Assembly: GCF_014645895.1 (NCBI RefSeq)
Contig: NZ_BMMP01000003.1
Coordinates: 39,850-103,849, forward strand
Direction of reading: 5' to 3'
DNA from: Streptomyces daqingensis
GTDB taxonomy: Bacteria; Actinomycetota; Actinomycetes; Streptomycetales; Streptomycetaceae
Length of the DNA: 64,000 nucleotides
Part shown: positions 8,917-19,791 of the stretch, one piece after another
Layout: every line of letters starts with the position of its first letter
Numbering within the stretch: the stretch's first letter is position 1
Made by a program: the position numbers and the translations under genes
The notes under the pieces: model-generated
Seen by the model: only the letters and a program-made list of their open reading frames with translations
The model's database searches: none
What the model was told of the DNA's origin: nothing

Positions 8917-9882
8917 ATGGTCGAGACCTCGGCACGGCTGCTGCGTCTGCTGTCCCTGCTGCAATCCACCCGCGAATGGTCCGGCGCCGAGCTGGCCGCT
9001 CGCCTGGGAGTCACGCCGCGCACCGTGCGCCGGGACGTGGACCGACTGCGCGGCCTCGGCTACCCGGTGCACTCCACGACGGGCACGGCCGGCGGGTACC
9101 AGCTCGGCGCGGGTGCGCAGTTGCCTCCGCTGCTGCTCGACGACGAGGAGGCCGTCGCCGTCGCCGTCGGTCTGCGTACGGCTGCGAACGGCGGGGTGCA
9201 GGGCATCGAGGAGTCCTCCGAGCGGGCCCTGGCGAAGCTCGAACAGGTGCTGCCGCACCGCCTGCGGCGCAGGGTGAGCGCCCTCAACGCCTACACCGTG
9301 CCCATGCTGCCGACGCACCGGGCCCCGTCCGTCGAGGCGTCGGTCATCACGGAGCTCGCCCACTCCTGCCGCGATCACCAGCAGCTCCGGTTCGCCTACG
9401 AGGCGCACGACGGAACGGCCACGCGGCGGGTCGTGGAGCCCCACCGCCTGGTGAGCACCTACCGGCGCTGGTACCTCGTGGCCTGGGACGTGGAACGCGC
9501 CGACTGGCGCACCTTCCGAGTCGACCGCATCACGCTCACGCCGCCCCACGGGTCCCGCTTCACGCCCCGCACGCCTCCGGCGGACGACCTCGCCGCCTGG
9601 GTCTCGGAGGGCGTCTCCGTACGGGCCTACCCGGCTCAGGCCGCGGTGCTGCTGCGCGTGCCGGTCGAGCGGGCCGCGGAGGTCGTCTCCCGCTCCTGGG
9701 GGACGCTGGAGGCGGTGGACGGGGAGAGCTGCCTCTTCCGTACGGCGGGGCCTTCGCTGGAAGTGATCCTCCCCTACATCCTCATGCTCGGCTTCGACTT
9801 CGAAGTGCGGGAACCGGCAGAGCTGTTGCCGCTGGTCGAGACCCTGCGGGACCGGCTGGAGAGGGCCCGGGGCGAAAACTGA
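8917..9882 (+). CDS. HTH-WYL transcriptional regulator
   Basis: Encodes 321 residues. The N-terminal winged helix (about 1-60) has LLRLLSLLQSTREWSGAELA followed by RLGVTPRTVRRDVDRLRGLG. A WYL ligand-binding domain (about 140-220) contains the RRWYLVAWD core motif, and a WCX C-terminal extension runs to about 315. WYL proteins are ligand-sensing regulators, often responding to nucleotides or nucleic acids in DNA damage or defence contexts. No phage-defence genes lie nearby, so the target is unknown. Confidence 0.9.
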   Translation: MVETSARLLRLLSLLQSTREWSGAELAARLGVTPRTVRRDVDRLRGLGYPVHSTTGTAGGYQLGAGAQLPPLLLDDEEAVAVAVGLRTAANGGVQGIEESSERALAKLEQVLPHRLRRRVSALNAYTVPMLPTHRAPSVEASVITELAHSCRDHQQLRFAYEAHDGTATRRVVEPHRLVSTYRRWYLVAWDVERADWRTFRVDRITLTPPHGSRFTPRTPPADDLAAWVSEGVSVRAYPAQAAVLLRVPVERAAEVVSRSWGTLEAVDGESCLFRTAGPSLEVILPYILMLGFDFEVREPAELLPLVETLRDRLERARGEN

Positions 9883-10316
9883 CGGACCGGAAGTCCGGGT
9901 TTCACTTCCGACTTCCGTATCGGCGCTTGCCGCACTGGCAGTCACACGGTCACGACTTCGAGTGACGGTAATCGCATGATCGGTCACGCGCCGCGACTTC
10001 CCCTTCGAGTCGTAGCGCGCGTCCGGTCGGTTCCCGGAAAGCGTTCGCGCGAGAGCCCGGGTCTATTTCCGGGACCGCACGCGGCTTCGCGGGAAGAACC
10101 ACCGCCGAAGTAATCCGCCCGCCCCGCAGGGTTTCTGACGGAGCGTTCGCGAAAGAATTCGGCAAGGAAAGGGAAGCGTCCGGTGCGCGGCAATTCCAGT
10201 CCGCGTACATGCCTCGTACGAGTGACACCGGGAAGCCCGGAGCAGCCGCCGGTCACTGTGACAAGAGTGTGACGAGGTGACGATACGTCCCGTACCTCCG
10301 GCGGTACGGTTGCGTC
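9883..10316. other. 434-base intergenic region
   Basis: No convincing gene, RNA or strong hairpin is visible. Composition is slightly lower in GC than the neighbours. The part just before the I78-like gene (10250-10316) should hold its promoter, but I cannot pick a clear -10/-35 pair. Confidence 0.5.
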
Positions 10317-10538
10317 ATGGCACCGGAATCCACCCCCCAGGGCACACCGCAGGACGAGCCGGAGAGCTACGTCGGACTCTCCGCGTCCGAGGCCGAGGAG
10401 CGCGCCTACGCACGCGGCTGGACCACCGTGCGGTCGCTCCCGCCGGACGCGATCATCACCATGGAGTACCTCAGCGGACGGCTCAACTTCTCCGTCGCGA
10501 AGGACACCGGCACAGTGGTGCGCTGCTGGCCGGGCTGA
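10317..10538 (+). CDS. I78-family peptidase inhibitor-like protein
   Basis: Encodes 73 residues. The core YVGLSASEAEERAYARGW, then TVRSLPPDAIITMEYLSGRLNF, fits the I78 inhibitor fold: a helix, then 'RGW..VR...P....TMEY...RLN' and a C-terminal strand with a conserved Gly. There is no signal peptide, so a cytoplasmic role is likely. Inhibitor activity is a family-level inference. It is monocistronic and closed by a strong hairpin. Confidence 0.8.
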   Translation: MAPESTPQGTPQDEPESYVGLSASEAEERAYARGWTTVRSLPPDAIITMEYLSGRLNFSVAKDTGTVVRCWPG

Positions 10539-10564
10539 GCCCGCGCCGGCCCCGCTGCGCACAC

Positions 10565-10606
10565 GAGTGTGGCCCCGGAACCCTCAAGGGTTCCGGGGCC
10601 ACACTC
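10565..10606. terminator. Bidirectional terminator, 20-bp perfect stem
   Basis: Two perfect 20-bp complementary arms flank a 2-base centre. The hairpin lies between the converging I78-like gene (+) and PAP2 gene (-). It is the strongest hairpin I found in the window. Confidence 0.85.
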
Positions 10607-10655
10607 ATGCGGCGCGTACCGGTCCGGCGCGGGCCGGTACCCCTGCCGCGCGTGG

Positions 10656-11711
10656 TTACTTGCCGCGCGGCCCCAGAGGTGCGGGGCGGGGCTGCGAGCG
10701 GTCCCCGTACGGGCGCCTGGGTCCCGCGGGCGGCTGCGGCGTGACGGGCGCCCGCTCCGCGCGCAGCGGGTGCTGCCGTCCGGGAGCGTGGTGCAGCCGG
10801 GCGGCGCCCACTCCCGTGCCCGGGGAGGGCTGGGCCGGGGCGCGGCCCCCGACGACGGCGGTGTCGTGCTGCGCCTCCTCCGCCGTCATCTCCTCGGCAG
10901 GGCGTGCCCTGCCGGACGGAAGCAGGGGCTGCCGCGTGACGGGGGAGAGCGGCGAGGGAGCCAGGCCGGGGATCCGCGAGGTGCTCCTGCGGTCCCGCCA
11001 GGCGAGGACGTGGTCCTCGGCGGTGGCGATGGCCGGCTCAGCCCAGGGCAGCGCCAGCAGGATCAGCAGTCCCGCGGCCCAGCCGAGCAGTACGTCGCTC
11101 ACCCAGTGCGTGCCGAGATAGGCGGTCGTCGCGCCGACTCCGAGAGCGAAGAACGCGGCGACCACGGACAGCACGCGGCGGGCGCGCGGCGTGGTGGCGA
11201 GATAGGCGAGGACGCCCCAGGTCACGACGGCGTTCGCCGTGTGACCCGACGGGAATATGTCGCCGCCGGCGAAGAGTTCGGCCGATCCGACGGAGGTCGC
11301 GTAGTGCGGGCCGAGCCTGCCCAGGCCGATCTTGACTGCCCCCACGGTGATGTTGAGGGCCAGCAGGGACGTCCCGAGCACGAGAAGCGGCCGCAGCGTG
11401 CGCTGCCGCCAGGAGCGCCAGCCGAGCCAGGCGGCGACGAGCACGGCCGTGGGGCCGCGCTGCCCGAGCACGACGAAGTAGTCCAGGAATGCGTGCATTT
11501 CGGGCCACTGCTTGTACGGCCGGAACAGCATGACCTGCCAGTCCAGCCGCACCAGGTCCGTGCTGAACAGGACGGCTATGACAATCACCGCATAGAGCCC
11601 GGTTGTCGCGCCGAACAACAGCTTGCGGGTCCGGCTCATCCGCGGGACGCCGCTGGTGCTCGGTCGCTCGGGCTCCTGTTCCAGCCGGGCGAGTAGTCGG
11701 TCGATACGCAC
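10656..11711 (-). CDS. PAP2-family phosphatase, membrane
   Basis: Encodes 351 residues from a GTG. Six hydrophobic segments are visible between about 30 and 240. PAP2 motifs are KIGLGRLGP (motif 1), FPSGHTANA (motif 2) and GTHWVSDVLLGW (motif 3, catalytic His). Substrates of this family are lipid phosphates such as undecaprenyl pyrophosphate or phosphatidate. The C-terminal 110 residues are Pro/Arg-rich and probably disordered. I prefer the GTG at 11711 (MRIDRLLARL) over the longer frame. Confidence 0.88.
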   Translation of the reverse strand: MRIDRLLARLEQEPERPSTSGVPRMSRTRKLLFGATTGLYAVIVIAVLFSTDLVRLDWQVMLFRPYKQWPEMHAFLDYFVVLGQRGPTAVLVAAWLGWRSWRQRTLRPLLVLGTSLLALNITVGAVKIGLGRLGPHYATSVGSAELFAGGDIFPSGHTANAVVTWGVLAYLATTPRARRVLSVVAAFFALGVGATTAYLGTHWVSDVLLGWAAGLLILLALPWAEPAIATAEDHVLAWRDRRSTSRIPGLAPSPLSPVTRQPLLPSGRARPAEEMTAEEAQHDTAVVGGRAPAQPSPGTGVGAARLHHAPGRQHPLRAERAPVTPQPPAGPRRPYGDRSQPRPAPLGPRGK

Positions 11712-12202
11712 CCAATCGACGTTACAACGGCTCTGAGAGATGCCTGTACACGTCAGGGGGTTCGTGATGACGATGTGATGTGGAGTGTGTCTCATGGCGG
11801 TGTTTGGGGGCGTGAATTCCTGTGGCTTATCCAGGGTTTAACCCGTGCATTCCGGATGCTCTCCAGTGCCTTCCGGTGCTCCTGGGCGAATTTCTGTTCA
11901 CCGTCGGTTGCCAGGGAATTCCGCCGTCCTTTTCCCCTCGTGTTCCCCTTCCGCGCAAGCCAGTTGACGGCGCGACGGGCGGCGGTGCCCCGGCGCGCGC
12001 GGCTGTGAGCGGGCGTGTGCCCACTGTGCGCTGGTGACATGCGCCACGCGGTCGTCCGGCAGACTCGCGTACCCTGACGGCCACTCGCCCTAGTTGCTCC
12101 GGGCTCGACGACGTCCGTCTCCGCCGTGGCGGACAGAGGCGTCGCACCGCCGCCCGGTGCCGCCCCCCGCCGCCCAGGGCGAGCGCGAGAGGAGGTGCGC
12201 AG
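11712..12202. other. 491-base divergent intergenic region
   Basis: This region separates the PAP2 (-) and MFS (+) genes. I see no supported gene. A small inverted repeat, GGGTT-T-AACCC (11834-11844), is the only distinct element. The region is less GC-rich than the coding DNA around it. Confidence 0.5.
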
Positions 12203-14095
12203 ATGTCCGGGACGACCACAGCCGGAGCCGAAGGGCCCAAGGCGAATGCTCCCGTGCACGGGGCAGGACGCCCTGCCTCTGCCGCCGCGCCAGCCGCGAA
12301 CCGCTGGGTCGTGCTCGTCGTCCTGTGCACCAGCCTGCTGCTGGTCGCCATCGACGCCACCGTGCTGCACGTGGCCGTACCGGCGGTCTCCGGCGATCTG
12401 CGGCCCGGCTCCGTCGAGCTGCTGTGGATCGTGGACACCTATCCGCTCGTCTGCGCCTCGCTGCTCATCCTCTTCGGCACGCTCGGCGACCGGATCGGGC
12501 GGCGCCGCGTGCTGCTCTTCGGCTACGCGCTCTTCGCTGTGGCCTCCGCCGCCGCCGCCTACGCACAGACACCGGACATACTCATAGCGGCGCGGGCCCT
12601 GCTCGGCGTCGGCGGCGCGATGATCATGCCCGCCACTCTTTCGATACTGCGCCAGGTCTTCCCCGACCGGCGCGAGCGTGCGCTCGCCATCGGCATCTGG
12701 AGCGCCGTGGCCGCGGTCGGCGCCGCAGTCGGCCCCCTGGTGGGCGGTGCGCTGCTCGAGCATTTCTGGTGGGGCTCGGTCTTCATCATCAACATCCCGC
12801 TGATGGCCGCCAGCCTGCCCGTCGGCCGCTGGCTGCTCCCGGAGTCCACGGGCAGCCGCGAGGGCCCCTGGGACGTTCTCGGTGCGGTGATGGCCGCGGG
12901 AGGCCTCTTCGGCGTCATCCTCGGAGTCAAGGAGGCGGGCAGCGGCGACCCGTTCTCGCCCCAGGCGGCCGTCCCGCTCCTGGCGGGCGCGGCGCTCCTC
13001 GCGCTCTTCGTACGGCGCCAGCGCCGGCGTCCGTACCCGCTCATCGACGTACGCGCAGTGGCACGCCGGGCCTTCGGCACGGCGGTCGGCTGCATCGTCC
13101 TCACCGTCCTCGCGCTGGTCGGCCTCGCGCTGATCGCCGCCCAGTACCTCCAGCTGGTCCTCGGTCTCTCTCCGCTGGAGACCGGACTGCGGCTGCTGCC
13201 CCTCTCGCTGGCGGCCGTCGCCGCCGGGCTCGCCGGATCGCGCCTGCTGGGCGTGTTGGGACCGCGCACCATGGTCGGGTTCGGCTTCGTCCTCACCGCG
13301 CTCGCGGTGCTCGTGCTGACGGGAGTCGGCCAGGAGGACCGGCCCGCGCTGCTCATCGGCGGGTTCGTGCTGCTCGGCTTCGGCCTGGAGACCACGCTCT
13401 TCGGCTGCTACGAGTCCATGCTCAGCGAGGCTCCGGCGTCCACCGCGGGCGGTGCCGCCGCGATCGGCGAGACGGCGTACCAGCTGGGGGCGGGCATGGG
13501 CATCGCCGTGCTCGGGACCGTCATGAACGCCGCGTACGCCCCCGGTGTGCGCGACGTGCCGGGCGTCTCCGACGCCGCCGGAGCCGGTGCCGGGCACTCG
13601 CTCGGCGAGGCGTACGGCATCGCCGCCCGATTGGGAGGGCCCGCCGGCGAGGCGCTCCGTTCGGCCGCGCGTGAGGCGTTCGTGCACGGCATGCACGTCA
13701 CGCTGGCCGTCAGCGCCGTCCTGCTGCTCCTCGGCGCGCTCGCTGCCCTCAGGCTGCCGCGCACGATGGAGCCCGGGCGGGACGAGGCTAAGGACCTCCC
13801 GGAGGCCGCTTCGGCGGACGAGGGCCAGGCGGAGTTCGGCTCGGCCGAGGGCGTGAAGACCGCAGCCGCGGCGGGCGGGACGGACCAGGCGCCGAAGCGC
13901 GGGAGCGCGGCGATGGAGGAGCGTGCGGCGGGCGCCGCGCGGGGCGGGCAGGAGGCTGCCGGCGAGCGCGGGACGGCGGCGGGGAGGCTGCCGAGGCAGC
14001 CGGACCGCAGCCGCGGCGCGTCGCCCCGGGCGCCGGGCGCGCCGCGCTCCGGCGACGACGAAGCCCTGCTGCCGAGCGCCGGTACCCGGCCGTAG
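12203..14095 (+). CDS. MFS drug exporter, DHA2 (14-TMS) family
   Basis: Encodes 630 residues. Hydrophobic segments run from about 33 to 525, matching the 14-helix EmrB/QacA type. Motif C-like and loop signatures include LLVAIDATVLHVAVPAV (motif D1) and LGDRIGRRRVLLFG (motif A). It probably exports drugs or metabolites with proton antiport. The 100-residue C-terminal tail is charged and Ala/Gly-rich, with no known domain. A GAGAGGAGG ribosome site precedes the ATG. No TetR or MarR gene is adjacent. Confidence 0.9.
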   Translation: MSGTTTAGAEGPKANAPVHGAGRPASAAAPAANRWVVLVVLCTSLLLVAIDATVLHVAVPAVSGDLRPGSVELLWIVDTYPLVCASLLILFGTLGDRIGRRRVLLFGYALFAVASAAAAYAQTPDILIAARALLGVGGAMIMPATLSILRQVFPDRRERALAIGIWSAVAAVGAAVGPLVGGALLEHFWWGSVFIINIPLMAASLPVGRWLLPESTGSREGPWDVLGAVMAAGGLFGVILGVKEAGSGDPFSPQAAVPLLAGAALLALFVRRQRRRPYPLIDVRAVARRAFGTAVGCIVLTVLALVGLALIAAQYLQLVLGLSPLETGLRLLPLSLAAVAAGLAGSRLLGVLGPRTMVGFGFVLTALAVLVLTGVGQEDRPALLIGGFVLLGFGLETTLFGCYESMLSEAPASTAGGAAAIGETAYQLGAGMGIAVLGTVMNAAYAPGVRDVPGVSDAAGAGAGHSLGEAYGIAARLGGPAGEALRSAAREAFVHGMHVTLAVSAVLLLLGALAALRLPRTMEPGRDEAKDLPEAASADEGQAEFGSAEGVKTAAAAGGTDQAPKRGSAAMEERAAGAARGGQEAAGERGTAAGRLPRQPDRSRGASPRAPGAPRSGDDEALLPSAGTRP

Positions 14096-14101
14096 CGACC
14101 G

Positions 14102-14121
14102 CCGGAGGCAGCGGCCTCCGG
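14102..14121. terminator. Hairpin between MFS and sepF-like genes
   Basis: An 8-bp stem (CCGGAGGC/GCCTCCGG) with a 4-base loop lies just after the MFS stop, between converging genes. Confidence 0.55.
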
Positions 14122-14176
14122 GGCCGCCCCCGCGTGACCGCCGGCTCGGGCCGTGCCGGGGCCGGCGACGCGGGGG

Positions 14177-14623
14177 TCAGCTCTGGTTGAAGAAGCCGCC
14201 TTCGGCGGCGCGGCGGCTCTCGCCCCCCACGATCTTGTAGTCGTCGGGAGTCAGCAGGAACACGCGCGTCGCCACCCTTTCGATGGACCCGCGCAGCCCG
14301 AAGGTGAGCCCGGCGGCGAAGTCCACGACGCGCTTGGCGTCGGCGGACTCCATCATCGTGAGGTTGATGATGACGGGAACGCCGTCGCGGAAGAGTTCGC
14401 CGATGCCGCGGGCGTCGCGGAACCCGTCGGGTGTGACCGTGGCGATTCGGGTGCCCTGGTCCTGCGCGGCCTCGGCTGTCACCCTGACCCGCGGATCCGT
14501 CACCCACGGCTCCCGCGCGGCGTCCCCGGGCTCCGGCCCCTCGGCGTAATCGTCGTCGTAGTAACGCATTTCGCTGTCGTCGACGAGGCCCAGCCAGGCA
14601 CTCGCCTTGCGCACCGATCCCAT
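14177..14623 (-). CDS. sflA: SepF-like cell division protein
   Basis: Encodes 148 residues. The N-terminus is short and acidic ([18 protein letters not shown]). The SepF core runs about 60-140: [42 protein letters not shown], then a Gly-rich turn and [12 protein letters not shown]. SepF tethers FtsZ to the membrane. Streptomyces has three SepF-like proteins; from memory SCO1749 (SflA) sits in this syntenic position, which is the reason for the symbol. The true sepF lies in the dcw cluster, which is not here. GAGGAGG precedes the ATG at 14623. Confidence 0.85.
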   Translation of the reverse strand: MGSVRKASAWLGLVDDSEMRYYDDDYAEGPEPGDAAREPWVTDPRVRVTAEAAQDQGTRIATVTPDGFRDARGIGELFRDGVPVIINLTMMESADAKRVVDFAAGLTFGLRGSIERVATRVFLLTPDDYKIVGGESRRAAEGGFFNQS

Positions 14624-14979
14624 GGACGCCTCCTCTCCTCTGCGCGGTCGTCCGCATTGCCATCGAGCGGCTCCGCCGCGGATCCGCATCCCTATCGTCG
14701 TCCATGATGCGGATGTTGCGCCAAGCGGATACCTGCCCAGAACGGGATTCGTGACGGTACTGGTGCAGAACATATGGCGCTCGGTCAGGGAAACAGTGGG
14801 GCCCGCGTGGTGACGGTGTGCAAGTTTCGCGGCCTGCGAGGTGCGGACCGGGTCGGTTCCGAGTTCGGGCAGAAGGATGCGGGCGGCCCGCACACCATGT
14901 TGGCCTGCCGATAAAGTGATGCCGCCGCACGACGCGTGCGAAACACTGTGCGAGGGGTCAACGGGCAAGCGGGGGAACG
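14624..14979. other. Divergent promoter region, 356 bases
   Basis: The gap lies between the sepF-like gene (-) and the DUF5685 gene (+). I see no gene or clear operator. GC is lower near 14690-14760, where the promoters probably lie. Confidence 0.45.
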
Positions 14980-16191
14980 TTGTTCGGAATCATACGGCCG
15001 TGCAGCCATCGGCTCGGCGGCCATCTGAAGACGGAGTGGATGGCGCACCTCTGCGGGCTCTGTCTCGCGCTGCGCGGGGCGAAGGGCCAGTTCAGCAGGG
15101 TGGCCACCAACTACGACGGCCTCATCGTCTCGGTGCTCGTCGACGCCCAGTCGCGGCGGACGGGCGCTGCCGACGGCCGCCGGCGCACCGCGGGCCCCTG
15201 CCCGTTGCGCGGCATGCGCAGTGCGCCGGTCGCGCAGGGGGAGGGCGCGCGCCTGGCCGCCTCGGTCTCGCTCGTGCTCGCTTCCGCGAAGGTGCAGGAC
15301 CATGTGGTGGACGGCGACGGCGTGTTGGGCCGCAGGCCGGTGGCCGCCGTGGCCCGGCGGATCGCGTCCGGCTGGGCGCAGGCGGGTGCGCGTACGGGGG
15401 CTGAGCTCGGCTTCGACACGGCGGTCCTGGTCGACGCCGTGGAGCGGCAGCAGGATGCCGAACTGGCCGTCGTGCGGGGCGGATCGCTGCTGACGGTGAC
15501 CGAGCCGACGGAGACGGCCACCGCCGCGGCCTTCGCGCACACCGCCGTACTGGCGGGACGCCCCGCGAACGCCGAACCCCTCGCGGAGGCGGGACGCCTC
15601 TTCGGGAGGCTCGCCCATCTCCTCGACGCCGTCGAGGACTTGGCGGCCGACGAGGAAGCGGGCCTGTGGAACCCCCTGACCGCGACGGGCACCGATCTGG
15701 CGGAGGCGCGGCGGCTGTGCGACGACGCCGTGCACGGGGTGCGGCTGGCGCTGCGCGAAGTCGACTTCGTGGACGGCGGGCTGGCGCACGTACTGCTCGC
15801 ACACGAGCTGCAGCGCTCGGTGCGGCGGGTCTTCGGCTCCGGTGCCGGCGGCTGCGCGCATGCGCCGTCCGGTGAGGAGCCGCAGGACGCCCTGCCGTCG
15901 CAGGCGTCAGGTGAGCGGCCTCCCGGCCAGTCGCCGTGGATCACCCGTGACCCCACCGGCCCGCCGCCCCCGCCGCAGCGGCGCCGCGGCCTCCTCGCCG
16001 GCTGTGCCGTCTGGTCGGGGCTCTGCTGCACTGGCCAGATCTGCTGCAGGGACCCGTACCACGACCCGTGGACGGGGGAGTCCCGCGAAGGCTGGTGCCA
16101 CAAGTGCGACTGCTGCGACTGCGGTTGTGAGGGCTGCTCCTGCTGCGAGGGCGACGGCTGCTGCTGCGACTGCTGTGACTGCGGCGCCTGA
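14980..16191 (+). CDS. DUF5685 family protein with Cys-packed tail
   Basis: Encodes 403 residues from a TTG. The N-terminus [12 protein letters not shown]...[11 protein letters not shown] carries Cys residues in a CxxxH...CxxC pattern and marks the DUF5685 family. An alpha-rich central region (about 70-290) follows. After a Pro-rich linker (about 310-340), the last 60 residues are extraordinarily cysteine-rich, with many CC and CxC pairs (16030-16188). The tail looks like a metal-binding or disulfide-dense segment. I know of no established function for the family. Confidence 0.82.
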   Translation: MFGIIRPCSHRLGGHLKTEWMAHLCGLCLALRGAKGQFSRVATNYDGLIVSVLVDAQSRRTGAADGRRRTAGPCPLRGMRSAPVAQGEGARLAASVSLVLASAKVQDHVVDGDGVLGRRPVAAVARRIASGWAQAGARTGAELGFDTAVLVDAVERQQDAELAVVRGGSLLTVTEPTETATAAAFAHTAVLAGRPANAEPLAEAGRLFGRLAHLLDAVEDLAADEEAGLWNPLTATGTDLAEARRLCDDAVHGVRLALREVDFVDGGLAHVLLAHELQRSVRRVFGSGAGGCAHAPSGEEPQDALPSQASGERPPGQSPWITRDPTGPPPPPQRRRGLLAGCAVWSGLCCTGQICCRDPYHDPWTGESREGWCHKCDCCDCGCEGCSCCEGDGCCCDCCDCGA

Positions 16192-16815
16192 GACGCGTGC
16201 CCTCGGTCCCGGAGACAGGCGCCTGCGGCGTCGGGGCCACGTGCGGGCGCGTCGGAGCTACGGCGCGACCCGGCTGATATTCCGCTGCCGAGGCCTCCTG
16301 TACGGGCCGACGGGATGCGCGGGCCGTCCCGTGGCGGTGGTCGGCGGCGGATGGAGAAGCGCGCGAACGGAAACGGCGGAGTAGCCGCCGAAACGAATGT
16401 GAAATCCCCGTGAAGATGGTTCTTCGCGGGTGCGAGTTTCCCCGGAATGGCTTTCCTGATTAGCTCCCGCTTTTCGCGGTTGAAATCCCGTGAGTGGGGC
16501 CGTAATTGGGGGACGAAACAGGACAAGTCTGCATCTTGTGCCAGTTCAGGGCATGACTGCTCGTTATTGGGGCCGTGCCTTGTGTCTGTGGATCGACGCG
16601 CGTCACATTTCGACAAGTGCGACTGCCTGCGACGGGCCAGTTTTTCACGGGCAGAAGTGAAATCGGCCTTGTGTGGTGCGCTTCGTTCTCGTAATACTCC
16701 TCGGTACGAGTTGGCATGGACGTGACTTCCCTGCCGGGGAGATTCGGCGTCCGTACTTCCTCCGGGGCGTTCCCTCTGGTCCGGGTCGCCCCAACCCCCC
16801 ACTGGAGGTTTTGAG
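16192..16815. other. 624-base low-GC region upstream of the protease gene
   Basis: No credible gene is visible; short reading frames on both strands lack codon bias. The stretch 16400-16740 is clearly lower in GC than its surroundings. It presumably contains the S1 protease promoter and perhaps a long leader, but I recognise no riboswitch or sRNA. Confidence 0.5.
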
Positions 16816-17886
16816 TTGAGCGACAAGAAGCAGATAACGAAGCGGCGGATGGCTATCGCCGGCGCGGGTGTCGCGGCACTGGTCGCCGGTTCGCTGACCT
16901 GGAGCGCCAGCGCGTCCGAGGACGCGCCGAGCCTCAAGTCCCTGTCGAGCGCGTCGGCTTCGAAGCTTGCCTCGCAGCTCACGTCCGACATCAAGGCCGA
17001 CGCCGGCTCCTACTACGACGCCAAGGCCAAGAAGCTGGTCGTCAACGTCACCGACGCCGCCGACAAGCAGCAGGTCGAGGCCGCCGGCGCCGAGGCCAAG
17101 GTCGTCAAGCACACGATGGCCAAGCTGGCCTCGGTGAAGGACACGCTCACCAAGAACGACATGACGGGTACCGCCCGCGCCGTGGACGTGAAGTCCAACA
17201 AGGTCGTCATCACCGCCGACCAGACGGTCAAGGGCGAAAAGCTGGCCAAGCTGAAGAAGCAGGCGAAGGCGCAGGGCGGCGCGGTCGAGATCAAGCGCAG
17301 CGAGGGCAAGTTCACCACCAAGATCGCGGGTGGCGACGCCATCCACGGTGACGGCGGACGCTGCTCGCTCGGCTTCAACGTGACGCTCGACGGCAAGCCG
17401 GCCTTCCTCTCGGCGGGCCACTGCACCACGGCGATCGCCAGCTGGTCGGAGTCCGAGGGCGGTCCGGTCATCGCCGAGAGCGGCGACGGCGAGTTCCCGG
17501 GTGCCGACTACGGCATCGCCACCTACACCGGCGACACCGAGCACCCGAGCGAGGTGAACCTCTACGACGGCAGCACGCAGGAGATCACCGGCGCCGCCGA
17601 GGCCGAGGTCGGCCAGGAGGTCACCCGCAGCGGCAGCACCACCCAGGTCCACGACGGCACCGTCACGGCGGTCGACGCCTCCGTCTCCTACCCGGAGGGC
17701 ACCGTCAACGGCCTCATCCAGACCGACGTCTGCGCCGAGCCCGGCGACAGCGGCGGCTCCCTCTTCGCCGGCGACAAGGCTCTCGGCATGACCTCCGGCG
17801 GCAGCGGCGACTGCTCCGCCGGCGGCGAGACCTTCTTCCAGCCGGTGACGACCGCCCTCGAGGCCACGGGCGCCCAGCTTCCCTGA
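16816..17886 (+). CDS. Secreted S1-family serine protease (streptogrisin-like)
   Basis: Encodes 356 residues from a TTG, with GGAGG 8 bases upstream. The signal peptide is about 1-33 (KRRMAIAGAGVAALVAGSL). A pro-region of about 135 residues acts as a folding chaperone in this family. The mature protease begins near residue 170 (IAGGDAI). The catalytic triad is H202 (SAGHC), D231 (ADYG) and S312 (GDSGGS). Cysteines near 183/203 and 306/333 fit the two conserved disulfides. It has no C-terminal binding domain. The product is an extracellular digestive protease. Confidence 0.93.
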   Translation: MSDKKQITKRRMAIAGAGVAALVAGSLTWSASASEDAPSLKSLSSASASKLASQLTSDIKADAGSYYDAKAKKLVVNVTDAADKQQVEAAGAEAKVVKHTMAKLASVKDTLTKNDMTGTARAVDVKSNKVVITADQTVKGEKLAKLKKQAKAQGGAVEIKRSEGKFTTKIAGGDAIHGDGGRCSLGFNVTLDGKPAFLSAGHCTTAIASWSESEGGPVIAESGDGEFPGADYGIATYTGDTEHPSEVNLYDGSTQEITGAAEAEVGQEVTRSGSTTQVHDGTVTAVDASVSYPEGTVNGLIQTDVCAEPGDSGGSLFAGDKALGMTSGGSGDCSAGGETFFQPVTTALEATGAQLP

Positions 17887-17958
17887 AGCGGCTCCCCGCG
17901 GCACTGACAGGGCACATGCCGGTGTGAAAGCGCACTGAGCACTGTCACGGAACACAGC

Positions 17959-17987
17959 GGAACCCCCGGGCACAGCCCGGGGGTTCC
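17959..17987. terminator. Terminator after the protease gene
   Basis: A perfect 13-bp stem (GGAACCCCCGGGC) has a 3-base loop. It lies between the converging protease (+) and asd (-) genes. Confidence 0.8.
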
Positions 17988-18064
17988 GTCGTTCCTGGTG
18001 GTGCGGCTCGCGCCCGGCCTCACACGTCAGCCGGAAGCGCTCGCGGGAGACGTCACCGGGGACG

Positions 18065-19165
<1,101 letters not shown>

Positions 19166-19245
19166 CTACCCTGCCTTGCTGCCTCTACGATCTGCCAATT
19201 CTTTGACATCGGTCACAGCCGCCCTCCGTGCAAGCATGTCCGATC

Positions 19246-19791
19246 ATGACGAGAAGCGACGGCAGCGACGGAGGGGGCTGGCCGGACGTCGTCGGCGACA
19301 CCGCCCTGTCCGTCAGGGTTCCCGAGGCCGACCCATTCGTGCGCACCGGGTCCTCCGCGCACATCACCGTGCTCTATCCGTTTCTGCACGTGAACCGGCT
19401 GGGCGAGGCCGTACACCGCGAGCTGGCCGCCCTGTTCGCCGCGCACGAGGCCTTCACGCTGTCCTTCGAGGGGTTCGGCCGCTACCCGGGGGTGCTCTAT
19501 CTCGATCCTCTGCCCAAGGACCCGGTCGAAGTCCTCACCAAGGAGGTCACCCGGGCCTGGCCGGAGGCCGAGCCCTACCGGGGGATCTTCGACGGCGGGC
19601 TCGAGCCCCATCTGACGGTCGCCGTCAGCGAGGCGCCGCACGGCGACGACGCCGCGCACGAGGCCCTCGCCGCGCGGCTCGGGCCGCTGCTCCCGATATC
19701 GACCGAAGTCACCGAGGTCGGCCTGGTCGTCTGGGACGGGTCGCGCTGGCGGGAGCGCGTCTCCTACCCGCTGGGCCGGCCGGAGGGGTAG
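19246..19791 (+). CDS. 2H phosphoesterase (2'-5' RNA ligase family)
   Basis: Encodes about 181 residues if ATG 19246 is used; GTG 19228 would add six. Both active-site HxT motifs of the 2H superfamily are present: AHITVLYPF (about 45) and PHLTVAVS (about 120). This family handles 2',3'-cyclic or 2'-5' phosphodiester ends of RNA or nucleotides. The real substrate is unknown. Its 3' end overlaps the metallophosphoesterase gene on the other strand by 28 bases. Confidence 0.85.
   Translation: MTRSDGSDGGGWPDVVGDTALSVRVPEADPFVRTGSSAHITVLYPFLHVNRLGEAVHRELAALFAAHEAFTLSFEGFGRYPGVLYLDPLPKDPVEVLTKEVTRAWPEAEPYRGIFDGGLEPHLTVAVSEAPHGDDAAHEALAARLGPLLPISTEVTEVGLVVWDGSRWRERVSYPLGRPEG

Noticed and set aside
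16447..16725. Small overlapping frames on both strands before the S1 protease
   Set aside because: Neither strand has Streptomyces codon bias, and no ribosome site is convincing.
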